A DNA stretch of 64,000 nt. Source: Haemaphysalis longicornis (lineage: Eukaryota; Arthropoda; Arachnida; Ixodida; Ixodidae). Where the stretch lies: NCBI GenBank assembly GCA_013339765.2, contig CM023448.1:197262409-197326408 (forward strand), given 5' to 3'. The position numbers and the translations under genes are program-made. Shown one piece after another: positions 9,050-19,880 of the stretch (its first letter is position 1; each line of letters starts with the position of its first letter). The notes beneath the pieces were generated by a model. The model saw only the letters and a program-made list of their open reading frames with translations. It was not told where the DNA came from and did no database searches.

Positions 9050-10360
9050 GGAAAGGTGACATGAAGGACTTGAAAAATTATTGGCCGATCAGCTTACCGT
9101 CGATCGTTTATAATGTACTTACCAAGGTAGCCCATAACAGAATTTCTGCCACGTGAGATTTCAGTCAGCCTATAGGACAAGCAGGGTTTCGTAAAGGCTA
9201 TTCAACAATGGGCCACATTCACACGATGAGTCAGCTGATATAGAAGTGCGCGGAGTATACTGAAACCCCTATATATCGCCTTCACAGATTATTAGAAAGC
9301 ATTTGACTCGGTCGAAACGTCGGCAGTCATTCAGGCATTACGGAACCAGGGGGTAGAGGAGCATTATGTAAAAATACTAGAGGATATTTACAATGGCTCT
9401 ACAGCTACCATAAGCCTCCATAAGTAGCGCAGTAAAATACCTATAAGGAAGGGCGTCAGACAAGGAGACACAATCTCTCTAAGGTTATTCACAGCATGCT
9501 TACAAGAAGTATTGAGAACAGTAGATTGGGATCAGGACGGAGTAAAGCTTGATGAAGAATACCTCAGTAACCTCAGATTTGGTGATGACGTTGCCTTGCT
9601 AAGTAACTCGGGGGACGAATTACAAGGCATGCTTACCACACTGCACAAACACAGTGGAACCGTGGGCCTGAAAATTAATATGAAGAAAACTAAAGTAATC
9701 ATCAATAACCTCGTGACCACACAGCTATTTGAGATATGTGGCGAGGCGGAAGAAGTGGTAAGCGAATATATCTACTTAGTTCAAGCTGTGACCCCGGATC
9801 CCAACCATGATGCAGAGGTAATTAGAAGGATAAGAACGGGGTGGAGTGCATTCGGCAGGCCTTCTCAGATAATGAATGGCAGCCATTGTCCCTGAAGAAC
9901 AAAGTGTATGGCAGCTGCATCTTACCGGTAGTCACCTAGAGGAAGAAATTTGGAGGCTTAATAAGAGGGCTCAACTTAAATTGAGTGCGACTCAGCGAGC
10001 CATGGAACGGAATATTATAAAAGTAACATTAACGGACAAGAAGGGAGTGGAGTGGATCAGGGAACAAACGCGTGTTAATGACATTTTAGTAGAAATGAAT
10101 AAAGAGAAATGGATGGGGGCAGGGCGTGTACTGAGAATGCAAGATAACCGTTGGTCGTTAAGGATAACAACGTGGATCCCTAGAGAAGGCAAGCGGTGGG
10201 GGAGAGGTTGGGGCGGGGGGAAAGTTAGTTTGGGGGATGGGTTTTCAAGAAGGGGGTTTGCGGGGTTTAAAATTTGCTCTGAAAGGAGGGGTCATATGGA
10301 GATTATATGGGAGAGGCCTTTTTTGGCCCCTGCATTGGGCTTTACATATCTCTGATTCTT
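9050..10360 (+). mobile_element. RTE-like LINE, RT core to 3' end, decayed
   Basis: This is the same family as the minus-strand copy at 2345-4400. Recognisable blocks include the RT lead-in near 9080 (MKDLKNYWPIS), an ACFDSV-like palm region near 9295-9310, ILEDIYNGST near 9380, the catalytic motif FGDD at 9578-9589 (FADD in the sister copy), GLKINMKKTKVI near 9665, and the C-terminal RWSLRITTWIPREGK near 10150-10190. The 3' end near 10300-10345 keeps GGGAGAGGCC and CCCTGCA-TGGGC. Several stops and frameshifts make it non-functional. Its last 200 bp are unusually rich in G and T runs. Confidence 0.8.
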
Positions 10361-10560
10361 TTTTTGGATCATGGTATGTTTGATTTTTGAAAAAACTGGC
10401 CCCCAAATACCTCCTGGCATTTTTCAATTGTCGTCGCTATTATGGTCTATCATCATCTCATGATTCTTCATCTTTCTCGGACGCTCCATCGCCGCCATAG
10501 TGATTGATCCTGTTCTTCCGAATAAACGTCGTCTCCGCCATGTCTCCTGGCATTGCTTCT
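10361..10560. other. Unassigned, low-complexity G/T-rich sequence
   Basis: No gene recognised. It follows the degraded LINE tail and contains homopolymer runs of G and T before the next (TA)n tract. Confidence 0.35.
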
Positions 10561-10587
10561 CAATATATATATATATATATATATATA

Positions 10588-10646
<59 letters not shown>
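10561..10646. repeat. (TA)n microsatellite
   Basis: About 86 bp of TA repeats with one phase break, directly left of foldback element 2. Confidence 0.95.
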
Positions 10647-10650
<4 letters not shown>

Positions 10651-10683
10651 GGAATCAAAACTCACACAGAGCGCGAAAAAATA

Positions 10684-10839
10684 AGGTTAGTAGAGACAGA
10701 GACACACGAAAGACATTGAAAATAAAAATAAAAGTTTACTGACGTTATTTAGAGAGGATGGAAAAAGGAGTCCCTCCCTGAACGTCAGTAAACTTTTATT
10801 TTTATTTTCAGTCTTTCTCGTGTATCTCTGCCCTTACTA
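10684..10839. mobile_element. Foldback element 2: about 60-bp stem between (TA)n tracts
   Basis: The left stem (10684-10746) and right stem (10781-10839) are reverse complements around a 34-nt loop. Shared blocks are AAAATAAAAATAAAAGTTTA and TGACGTT/AACGTCA. The AGTTTACTGACGTT block is also in foldback element 1, so the two are related. (TA)n tracts lie on both sides (10561-10646 and 10841-10887). Confidence 0.75.
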
Positions 10840-10840
10840 T

Positions 10841-10887
10841 AATATATATATTATAATATATATATATATATTATATATATATATATA
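10841..10887. repeat. (TA)n microsatellite
   Basis: Interrupted TA repeats between foldback element 2 and a family-3 repeat. Confidence 0.9.
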
Positions 10888-11111
10888 GGTTTGGAAATGA
10901 GGGGCTCGTTAGGAAAATACAGAAAGAAATGGCGGCAGTCTACAACGCCAAACGAAGGCATAGGGGAATGGTTAGACTATTTTTTACCGTTAGTGACGTT
11001 ACATTATTTTTTTTTATTATTAATTACGTGAGAAAGAAAGAAAGAAAAACACGCGCCCAGAGTGGGCACCGAACCCACACCTTTAGACTGTAGACTGCCG
11101 GCATTTCTTTC
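10888..11111 (-). mobile_element. tRNA-like repeat, family 3, copy A
   Basis: Shared blocks with 11167-11350 and 15278-15585 are AGGCATAGGGG, TTTTTTACCGTTAGTGACGTTA, GAGAAAGAAAGAAAG and CGCGCCCAGAGTGG. The minus strand contains GGGTTCGGTGCCC, which resembles a tRNA B box. It is a dispersed, probably Pol III-type repeat bordered by (TA)n. Confidence 0.55.

Positions 11112-11166
<55 letters not shown>
11112..11166. repeat. (TA)n microsatellite
   Basis: TA repeats with one phase break, between family-3 copies A and B. Confidence 0.95.
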
Positions 11167-11169
<3 letters not shown>

Positions 11170-11350
11170 ACAGAAAGATAGCTCGGCAGTCTAGAACGCC
11201 ATAGAGGCATAGGGGTATTGTTAGGCTCTTTTTTGCTACGGTTTGTGAAGTTAACATTTTTTAAATATACGAAAGAGAGAAAGAAAGAAAAAGACGCGCC
11301 CAGAGTGGAGACCGAAACCACGCCTTTCGATTTGATCTCGAAGGCCTTAC
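11167..11350 (-). mobile_element. tRNA-like repeat, family 3, copy B
   Basis: A more diverged copy, recognisable by GGCAGTCTAGAACGCC, AGGCATAGGGG and CGCGCCCAGAGTGGAGACCGA. It again lies between (TA)n tracts. Confidence 0.5.
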
Positions 11351-11392
11351 CAATTGGAAAGGCATATGGATATGTCTATGTATATTTATATA

Positions 11393-11395
<3 letters not shown>

Positions 11396-11474
<79 letters not shown>
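11396..11474. repeat. (TA)n microsatellite
   Basis: About 79 bp of TA repeats with one phase break. Tyr/Ile open frames on both strands come from it. Confidence 0.95.
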
Positions 11475-11479
<5 letters not shown>

Positions 11480-11540
11480 TAGCATCCCGCTCATACGTTC
11501 CTGACTGCTGAGTTTTCCCGGCTGCTACGTTTTTTTTTCT

Positions 11541-11894
11541 CTAGTACCGGCGCAGCTCACATAGAGTCCGATGTATTAAAATCCTCACTGTTACGTCGTG
11601 GCTCAAAGCATATTCCCGGATCATTCGTTGCAATCTGACAATCCGAAACCTCCCGGGCCGCGTGCGCGGACCGCCATTTTCACGTTTGACTAGCCTTGAC
11701 CAGGCTTGGCTACGGAACTGACTGCATGAAGCCGCACGCGGGTGCGATTCGTTACCACTAGATGACCCTATGTTCTTCAATGCCATCACCATCATCACTG
11801 CGCTTACAACGGATAAAAGCACCACCACAAGAATACCACGCGCTATCGTCGTCCTCCTGCGCTTCAGGCCTTCAGAACACCGTTGAACTTGCAA
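11541..11894 (-). CDS. Possible first coding exon with a signal-anchor segment
   Basis: The minus-strand frame of 117 residues starts MQVQRCSEGLKRRRTTIAR and is followed by about 22 hydrophobic residues (roughly 20-42, ILVVVLLSVVSAVMMVMAL). It then becomes polar (GSSSGNESHP). A basic N-terminus before one hydrophobic stretch is the plan of a type II membrane protein or an uncleaved signal. GT dinucleotides in GGGTCATC and GTGGTAACG near 11750-11765 could be splice donors, so only the first part may be coding. I cannot name the family. Membrane peptidases such as neprilysins begin this way, but so do many others, and chance is possible. It sits between repeats with no second exon identified. 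Confidence 0.25.
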   Translation of the reverse strand: MQVQRCSEGLKRRRTTIARGILVVVLLSVVSAVMMVMALKNIGSSSGNESHPRAASCSQFRSQAWSRLVKRENGGPRTRPGRFRIVRLQRMIREYALSHDVTVRILIHRTLCELRRY

Positions 11895-12224
11895 CCGCGA
11901 ACTTTGTCGTGCCTTGAAGCCGTCGCGAAAACGGGAGCCGCTTTCCCTTCAGGAAAAGCTTGACGTATAAGCGCAGTAGACAAGCAGCCAGCGCGGAAGA
12001 GAGTCGACACCACTAGGGACTTTGCATTGCGACGCGTGGTGTTTTCCAGCGATCGCAAAAAGCGGAAATCCTAGATTCTCGAACATTTTAAGGTTCGAAA
12101 GCTAAAGTGGCAGAAATACATGGTTGAAAGTCAAAGCTGCACTGTTTTCGTTCATTTTCGAAGGTTTCCTGGCTGCTGCGTTTTGTTTTCCCTTGCCGGT
12201 GAAACAACGTATGATTGGGGTTCC

Positions 12225-12240
12225 AATGTATATATGTATA

Positions 12241-12331
<91 letters not shown>
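12225..12331. repeat. (TA)n-(GA)n compound microsatellite
   Basis: TA repeats to about 12308 continue into about 23 bp of GA repeats. Confidence 0.95.
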
Positions 12332-13197
12332 GATTTAGACAACACCGACACAACAAGAGCACAGTCTTGCCTGAGGGGATGACGGAATTGCAATATTTAT
12401 AACGTCCCAGATTCATTTCCTTTATAGAGATAAACGCAGGCCAATTGCTTCCCCAGTTGACTTCTTATATTTTTTTGTCTTCCTCTTTTTTTGTGGGTAG
12501 ACATTTCGACGGGAGTAGCAATTTTTTTGTGTCTCTGAAATAGCTCTGCAGGAAAGAAAAGTGCGCTGACGGCTAAACCAATCTTTTTTTTCGTTTTCAA
12601 CAAGCACCAACATCAAGCACCGTAATACGAGAGCGCACCAGAGCGGACCAGAACATGTCGGAGTCTTGTATTTGGGATGATAAAGCCTAACAAATAATAT
12701 TCAGGCATTTGGCGGGCGCACGGAGAAAATGCGCAGTCCTAGGGTGGCTCGCGATCGACGACGCAGATCTGTTGGCATTTCATTTACTTATTTTGTCTAT
12801 TTGCTTCATTTGTTGTGACGAGTTGGTTTGATGTTCACCGACGGAAGGCAGTGAGCTGTGGCTGAGCGAAAGAAATTGCAGGGCCGCATCGGATGTTTTT
12901 AAAGGATCTCCAGAATGCCGGAGAGCACGGATGGCTCAGTCCCTACCTTGTGCATCGCCTGTGTCAGTAGTATTGCTGCATTGCTATGAAATTGAAAAAA
13001 AAGATACTCCTGATACTTCACAGAGGAAATTAAAAACCTAGACACATATCGGAAAAGCCTCATTCTATGTGACCAAACTAGCGTCCAGTTATTCGAAGAA
13101 AACTAGTACAGCTGGGCGAATTCTCGCTGTAATGTACCTATGCAGGCGAGTAATACATAGCAGGTTAGCGAGAGGGTTTTGCACCTGTAGCACGCGG
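12332..13197. other. Unassigned sequence
   Basis: No gene or repeat recognised. Short open frames have no motif. Confidence 0.35.
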
Positions 13198-13305
13198 TTT
13201 GGCGGCGTTTTCTGATGGAGCGAACACGCCTGTGTAATTTCGGCGCACGATAAAGATCCCCAGGTGCATTGTCATACGCGCCTCATCGCTGGAACTGGCG
13301 CGTAA
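13198..13305 (+). mobile_element. Old degraded SINE fragment (Ruka-like)
   Basis: Body blocks remain: GGCGTTTTCTGATGGAGCGA, ACGCCTGTGTAATTTCGGCG, CGATAAAGATCCCCAGGTG and GCGCCTCATCGC. The tRNA head is largely gone. Its divergence from the full-length copies marks it as old. Confidence 0.65.
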
Positions 13306-15176
13306 ATCGTGCAAAAATCAGCAAGACCTGTAGCACGCGTGGACAGCGATGCTTGATGCTGCTCGACCAGCTTCCTTTGGACGGAGTAATGCGCTATTAA
13401 TTATCCGCATTCAGCCCTGTGACATTGTCATGAAGAGTTCGTTGGAACTGGCAGTGCAAAAGTCGGATGCGAAAATATTCAGCAAGAGAAGAAGAGGTGT
13501 AATTTAAAATGAACTATGCCGGCTACGTATGGCGAGGATCCCAAAGCGGACGTGATCAAAAATCACGAGCGGAAAGCTTTAGTTTGCGCGCAGCAATGTT
13601 TTTTGTGGCTGTACTCATGCTGGTTGTTTCTTATCGCACCTGCAGTTACCTGAACTATTTTACTCACGCCATGCATTACCTTTAAACATCACCCATTTGG
13701 TTTGCTTCGCCACCATGCATTTTCACCGCGATTTACCTCTACAAATACAGCAAATACTGTGAATGACGAAACCAAGGCAGTGATCTGACTTCAAGTGTCA
13801 GCGGATCTATGACTGCGAGCAATACGAGCTGCGCAGTGTCGCACGGTTCCCGGCATGACACTTTACTCATTTGTGCTAATCGACCATTACAATATGCCCT
13901 TATAACCGCAAATGGCCATCAATTTTATACAGGCGTTTACACGTCTCAGTAACTTCGTTAAGATAATATCTCTTCTCGTGTAGTCCCAACAGATTCAATT
14001 CTTCATTTGCTCATTGCTAATCTCGCATTTCAGGATATGGCATGTTTTAGGACTTCGAATACACAAGAAGGAAAACTTACACGGAACCTGAAATCAAGGG
14101 CGAAAATAAGAAAAAAATTATTTTGATCTTGTTACTTTGTCCCAAAGACCCTTCTTCGCTCGTTTTTTTTTTTTTTAAATCCTACTTTCAGTATCGTTTT
14201 TTTTTTCACAGTACCAGTTCAAACTAACATTCAACTACCTTCTGTCGTGCCTACTGAGATTAAGGAAAGAAGTTTAAAATGAAAGAAAATCTCAAAGCGC
14301 CGCAAGAACAACGCGCGAAAATCAATGAAACATTGAATGGTGGATCTTCGCGAATGTGTTACCATTGTATTCCTGTGCCTCGTGAACTGGAGGATCGACT
14401 TGGCGCGTGCGTTTTGCTGGGGCTTCAGAAGCCCAAACGTCAGCGTTTCTCGCACGCCGTTTACAAGCTGGATTCACGCACCTTGCCAACCATGTTTTGC
14501 GTTGCTACTGTGTTTTAATGGTAACCTTTGGGCGCAACTGGCTGCCTGTCGCTACTCGCAGTTCAACGGTGTGGACATTCCGCCGCCGTCGTTGTGTTTT
14601 TTCCGTCTGCTCAGTCCTACAAGTGCGGCGGCCGCTGCTGCCGCTGCAGTCTCGGTTGGCGCCAACCCTCATTTCGCGCCCCAAATTCGGTGTCGGGTTA
14701 ATGCGTCACCGGCATCTGCACCAATCGGGCTCCACATCCCCCCCTCCCTTATCTTCACATCCTTTTTACGTGGGGTTCATAGAAGGATGCCGTCATAGTT
14801 TAGTGGGCAAGCATTAGATGGGCCAGTCACAAGAAGTCCGCGCTCGCACTCTTAATCCAGTGCGCGTACTTTCAAGCTTAGCACGGTGTTCCTTAAACCC
14901 ACAGAGTAGCATATACCCGCACAGCAGTATTGCACAATTCGTTGAAAAAGAGTTTAATGAAGCCCATCATTTCGGTCAGTGGACAAATTCAATGAATCCT
15001 GTAATCACCCGATGAATTTTCACGCAAGCACTAGTGGGATTGACCCCGCGCAATATGTGCGGGCACTCTGAGGCCTGTGCACGTACTCCTAAGCCAGCAC
15101 CCTTCTTGCATGCCTAAAAAACAGATCCACAGGCAGGGGCTCTGGAAATATATCTAATGTACGAGGAAGTATATCT
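13306..15176. other. Unassigned sequence
   Basis: No recognisable gene. Overlapping plus-strand frames at 14279-14518, 14337-14798 and 14407-14817 are open in a GC-richer patch (Ala/Pro/Ser-rich, with a GCC/GCT run near 14620-14650), but no domain is visible. Poly-T runs occur near 14165-14215. Confidence 0.3.
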
Positions 15177-15189
15177 AATATATATCTAA

Positions 15190-15231
<42 letters not shown>

Positions 15232-15275
15232 TATATATTATATATTATATATATATATAATATATATATTATATA
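15177..15275. repeat. (TA)n microsatellite
   Basis: About 95 bp of interrupted TA repeats, directly left of the near-perfect family-3 palindrome. Confidence 0.95.
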
Positions 15276-15277
15276 CC

Positions 15278-15585
15278 AGGAAGAAATGCCGGCAGACTAC
15301 AACGCCAAAGAAGGCATAGGGGAATGGTTAGACTGTTTTTTACCGTTAGTGACGTTAGATTATTTTTTATATTATTAATTACGTGAGAAAGAAAGAAAAA
15401 AACACGCGCCCAGAGTGGGGACCGAACCCACGCGGGTTCGTCCCCACTCTGGGCGCGTGTTTTTTCTTTCTTTCTTTCTCACGTAATAATATATAAAAAA
15501 TAATCTACATCACTAACGGTAAAAAAACAGTCTAACCATTCCCCTATGCCTTCTTTGGAGTTGTAGTCTGCCGGCATTTCTTCCT
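15278..15585. mobile_element. Foldback element 3: near-perfect head-to-head family-3 palindrome
   Basis: The arms (15278-15431 and 15432-15585) are almost exact reverse complements: AGGAAGAAATGCCGGCAGAC ... mirrored by ...GTCTGCCGGCATTTCTTCCT. The centre is GAACCCACGCGGGTTC, formed where the B-box-like GGGTTCG meets itself. Each arm is a family-3 repeat. There is no unpaired spacer to speak of. A (TA)n tract lies on the left only. Confidence 0.85.
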
Positions 15586-15599
15586 GTATTTCCTAACGA

Positions 15600-16340
15600 G
15601 TGGTAAGGTAAGAGTGGAATGGTAAACAGAGTGAAACAATTTCAACGGAAGGTTTTTCCGCCCCCCTTGCAGTATCTGCCACGGATAATTTATACCGCTG
15701 TCAATTCTGGTGTTCGCCGCTGTTTGGCGAAGCTGCAGATTGCGGGTGAATTTGCGGATGATATATTTTTAAAAAATTGTACGTTATTCAAATGATAATA
15801 AGCTCACCTCATTCACATTTTGAGGCCACAACTGGGTATGCAGTCGAGACATTAGCAGGGTCTGTTAATTCTCAAAACATGCGCTTATTCTACGAAAGAG
15901 AATTTCAAGAAAATCGAACTTCTCGCGCAGTCCCATATTAAGCTTTTTAAAGACGACTGAAGAACCTCAGTGGCAATAAATGATGACTTCTGTTTGGTAG
16001 AATATTCAGAATATCCTGGTAAAATATTTATTAGAAGATAATGCAAGCCAATATTTCGGCCCAAGCAGGAGGGGCTCAATACACACAACAGCAGCAAACG
16101 AGAGAAGTACAGAACTTATAAAGACAGCGAATAAAGCATGTTTAACAATAGTGCGAACTCAAGCAACACCAACTTAAGGCCAAGAGAAATAACGTTGAAT
16201 TTGGGCTCAGAGATCCTTAAACGCACATATTGGACAGACAACGAATGACAGCGTCTAAGCGTCTAACGAACGGGTTAGCAGGGCGTCCTAAGAAAGAATA
16301 CATGTCGCAACTACTGACACCCGCACAAGCACGCAGTGGC
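15600..16340. other. Unassigned sequence
   Basis: No gene or repeat recognised between the palindrome and the CTCA microsatellite. The minus-strand frame at 15885-16097 shows no known motif. Confidence 0.35.
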
Positions 16341-16354
16341 GCACACACACAGTC

Positions 16355-16506
16355 ATCACTCACTCACTCACTCACTCACTCACTCACTCACTCACTCACT
16401 CACTCACTCACTCACTCACTCACTCACTCACTCACTCACTCACTCACCCTCACTCACTCACACTCACTCACATCACACACTCACCCACTCACACACACAC
16501 GCACGG

Positions 16507-16537
<31 letters not shown>

Positions 16538-16605
16538 GCACACGCACACGCACCGCACACGCACGCCCACGCGCACGCACACTCACAGGCACACGCACCC
16601 GCACA
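16355..16605. repeat. (CTCA)n then (CA)n/(CACG)n microsatellite
   Basis: CTCA units fill about 16357-16447. Interrupted CTCA and CA units follow to about 16490, and CA/CACG units to about 16605. The Thr/His/Ser-only open frames that cross it are artefacts. Confidence 0.95.
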
Positions 16606-16659
16606 CACTTTTCCAACTACTTCGTCGCATGCACAAATACTCAGGAAAAATTATCTTGT

Positions 16660-17420
16660 ACACTGGAGGGTGTGCCGTTACGTGAAACCAAACGTGGCCG
16701 CCCGTTCAGATGTCCTGTTGACGAACTCGTTTATTATCTCGTCGAGCACCAGTTCCACGGTCCTTCCCTTGTGGACATGTATAAGTAAAAGGTGCGAAAG
16801 TTTGCTTGGTATCATACGGCTGTGGAGGGATGTCTTACTCCGACGTGAATCCCTGAAGAAGCGCTCACCTGACGCTACGGATGCAGAAATGGAAAGTAAA
16901 AGCTGGAAGTAATGATTAACTTGATCAAATATTTCCTGTACACCCTCAGACTTCTTCTGTAGGACATTTATAATGCTTTCTACCCTTACTGTGTCCACAT
17001 TGGGCAGCAGAAATGACAAGAGCGTAAGCTGAGCTGAAAGTCGATATAACACAAAATCATCACAATGTGTACCTAAATTTTTTTGCAACTTTTCTGGTGC
17101 ATACGCCTGCCGCCTGGCAACATTTGTCAGCGTGCGCTCTAGAGTAACCAGCTTGTCCATACCGGGCTACCCTTAAACTCGGTGGTGGATTTTGCTCTGT
17201 CAGCGGTTCGATGGCCGCGAGAAAAGCTAAACGCCGTTGTGTCGAATTGGCGTACAAAGTCCAGTGTCAAATTTGCGAGCCTCATAACGTGCGCCTCAGA
17301 CTGCGGCCGGCGCTTAAGCCTGTCAATATCCGGGCTGCTTAAACCGGTGGTGGATTTGCTCGTCATGCGGTCAATGGCCGCGAAAAGGTCTTCCTCGTTG
17401 TTGTCTTGGCCCGTCAAGTG
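16660..17420 (-). pseudogene. Decayed hAT transposase, C-terminal half (ZMYM1-like)
   Basis: The minus-strand frame 17160-16678 contains LLSISASVASGERFFRDSRR followed by KTSLHSRMIPSKLSHLLLIH. This is the dimerisation region of hAT transposases, where a Ser/Ala..ER.F..(L)RR..K..LRS.M...RL..L block is diagnostic. ELVLDEIINEFVNR follows, as in the ZMYM1-like group. A piece at 17417-17182 in another frame is probably an upstream part, separated by a frameshift. There is no N-terminal zinc finger or catalytic domain, and the end runs toward the microsatellite. It is dead. Confidence 0.7.
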
Positions 17421-17534
17421 TGTCGTGTTGCGGCTAGAATAGACGAGACGCGGCCGGGCTGTGGCAATATCCGGGAAAGGGCCTGAGCCGCCGACGATAA
17501 CGGTGAGATAATGACACCTTTATCCATCGTCAGC

Positions 17535-17562
17535 ATATATTATATATATATATATATATATA
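17535..17562. repeat. (TA)n microsatellite
   Basis: A short TA tract directly abutting the pogo/Tigger-like end at 17563. Confidence 0.85.
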
Positions 17563-18420
17563 CAGTCAAATCTCGGTACAACGAACACCACATTAACGAA
17601 CTTTTCAGATTAACGAGCGTTTAAGAAATCCGACGCCGAATGCTTATAGTTTAATGTAAAATTATTTCACTATTACGTACTTCCGAATAGCGAACATTTT
17701 CAATATACGATCGTTTTATTTAGTTTCCGTGCCATGTTAACAACGCCTCGGTACTACGACTCATATTTTCAGGCCGGAGATTCTTAGATTTCCGTTAAAC
17801 AATCGCGGCAACTGGAGCCGTATGCTAGCATACGACACGGCAAAGCGAAGCGCAAAAGAGAACGTCTTGTAACTTGCTTCCGTGGAATGCGCGAGCCGAA
17901 TGCGAGAAGAGAGAGAAAATTAGGTGAGGAGAGGGGAAAAAAGTAAGCCATGGGTGCTCCGCTGCTACGACGACCCTCCCTCACTCCTCACTACCCCCCC
18001 CCCCCCCCCGCCTCGTCCAGAAAGCCGCAGCCGCGCTATTCGCGCCCCACCTCGAGTTTTTCTAGTTCCGCCGCTGCTCGGGTTCCTTGCTGGATCTTCA
18101 CGGATATCAGCGGAGCTGACCACAGAGGACAATCTTCAGAGCATGAGCGCTTCAGTGTTGAAGAAGGCAGCCAGGAACGGCTGAACGGATCCTTTCAGGC
18201 CGGAGTTCTTAGATTCCGTTAAAATGCGCAACGACCCTACTGCATGACGAACGGAACGAGCATACGAAAACTCCGATAATTTCCGGGAAAAATGCGACGT
18301 TCAAGGATGAAGTACGGTCGAGCAGGGAAAAATGAAGCATGGGTGTCCGTGCTCCGACGACCCCCCCTCACGCAATACCCTTTCCCCCGCACCACTCGTC
18401 AGAAACTTGCCAACGCTTTG
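17563..18420 (+). mobile_element. pogo/Tigger-like end with an internal duplicated block
   Basis: After TA, CAGTCAAATCTCGGTACAAC and several (T)AACGAAC-type repeats resemble the termini of pogo/Tigger elements, which carry subterminal 'ataacgaa' repeats. No matching right end was found. A block at about 17769-18000 (TTCAGGCCGGAGATTCTTAG ... GCATGGGTG-type sequence ... ACGACCCTCCCTCAC) is repeated in order at about 18198-18400. The inside is therefore an imperfect tandem duplication with a spacing of about 430 bp. A 16-18 nt poly-C lies at about 17993-18010. No transposase is legible. Confidence 0.45.
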
Positions 18421-18662
18421 ATATAAATACATATCGTTTCATGATCACTTGCTTGCTTATTTCACTGAATATGACTGACCAAGGGAAATTCAGAGCTCTC
18501 AGGTAAGAGGCGTTAGGCATGAACGAATGTTATTTGCTTGTCGAAACTGCGGGCATTCGACTGCGATTCTGACAGCTTTCGAAAATCGCAATTTCCGCGG
18601 ACCCCTCGACTGAGTTCCAGGAATTGAAGATTTCATCTTGTGTAGATTTTACACGATAGAAA

Positions 18663-18694
18663 TATATCTATATATATATATATATATATATATC
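18663..18694. repeat. (TA)n microsatellite
   Basis: A short TA tract. Confidence 0.85.
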
Positions 18695-19467
18695 AAACCC
18701 GCATGTGATCCGTGACCTCACGTACAAACTGCACTTGGCAGTTCAGAGCGACAGCACCAGCCAACGCAGGAACACTACACGCGGCATAGGCGCTATCACC
18801 ACAAAGTGCAGCAGGTTCAAATTGATTTGCAGGGTTCTCGAAGCTTTTACTGCGAAGCAGCATCTCTCTAACCCCCCCCCCCCCCAACCTGTTTTCATGC
18901 CGGTGAAGAAGATTTGCTCGTGCCACCATTTTCACAACTATTATTCCGCTCGCCACCACCGATGCTCTTTCAAAAGCTGCGCAATCAGCTGATAACGGAG
19001 GTAGCGCCCTTACCAGGCGTTACCATAGCAACTTGCCCTCTTCGAACGCCGACGTGAGCCCATAATTCTTTTTCAGCATGACAGGCTTTCAGGGAGACAT
19101 TTTCGCCCGTGTATTTCACGCGTAAACAGGCGACCATCACCGGTTGCCGGTTTATGCGTGCACTGAATAGGGGTGATAGCAGGGGGGCGTGCATGCACAG
19201 CTAGTCTTCATGCCGCTACCGATTACATGCGCGTTGTACTGGCGGGAAATTTAAACTCAGTAGACTCGCGGCTTAATGCGACCTGTCAGCTGTCCTCAAT
19301 GGTCCAGCGGTTTGGGTTTGAAATGGTGCGTTACAGAGGCAGTGAGATGCCTACCACGCGGGACGGAAACGGACAGCCACATGTTTGTCCGCTGGAATAA
19401 GGCTCGAGTGCGTCCACGTTTTGATTCGTTACGATTGTCGCGGTTACACTGTGCGTCGCCGCGCGAG
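18695..19467. other. Unassigned sequence
   Basis: No gene recognised. A poly-C run of about 13 nt is near 18871. Confidence 0.35.
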
Positions 19468-19637
19468 AGGGGCCGTAGTGAAGCGCCTCCGGATTAATTC
19501 TTACATGGGGCTTTTGCGCCGAAATCTCTGAACCGGCGTTTTTGCTGATTTCGCATCCATCCTGAAAAGCGGCGCCTGGCCGGAATCGAATTCCCGGACC
19601 TTGTTAGAGCGCACGTCTTAGCCATTAGCCACGCGGT
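19468..19637 (-). mobile_element. Old degraded SINE (Ruka-like)
   Basis: The minus-strand order is head remnant (GGCTAAGACGTGCGCTCTAA), body (CAGGATGGATGCGAAATCAG, CGCCGGTTCAGAGATTTCGG) and CCGGAGGCGCTTCACTACGG. Many substitutions and short deletions mark it as old. No target duplication was seen. Confidence 0.65.
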
Positions 19638-19880
19638 CGGTGCGTCCACGTTTTAACTCCGTATGTCGTTACGTGTGTCGTTCGCTCTGTGACGTACGTG
19701 TGTCGTTCGCTCTGACGAAGAGCAACGGGAATCGAAGGAGCGTCCGCCGGAACAGAAGTGCGAATGGGTGCGAAAACCACAGAAAGGTGCTGCCGCCGCA
19801 GTTGCCATCGCAAGTTACAGCTCGCTGAAAAGCTGCGAACCTCGCCCAGATGAAATGGAATGTCTACGTGAGCCAATTTT

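Noticed and set aside
14279..14817. Overlapping open frames as a host gene
   Set aside because: Three frames are open together in a GC-rich patch, with no domain, splice or start context to choose one.
16355..16605. CRISPR array
   Set aside because: The units are 2-4 bp with no spacers, so this is a microsatellite in eukaryotic DNA.
16230..16788. Thr/His/Ser-repeat open frames of about 150 codons
   Set aside because: They are translations of the CTCA and CA microsatellite in two frames.
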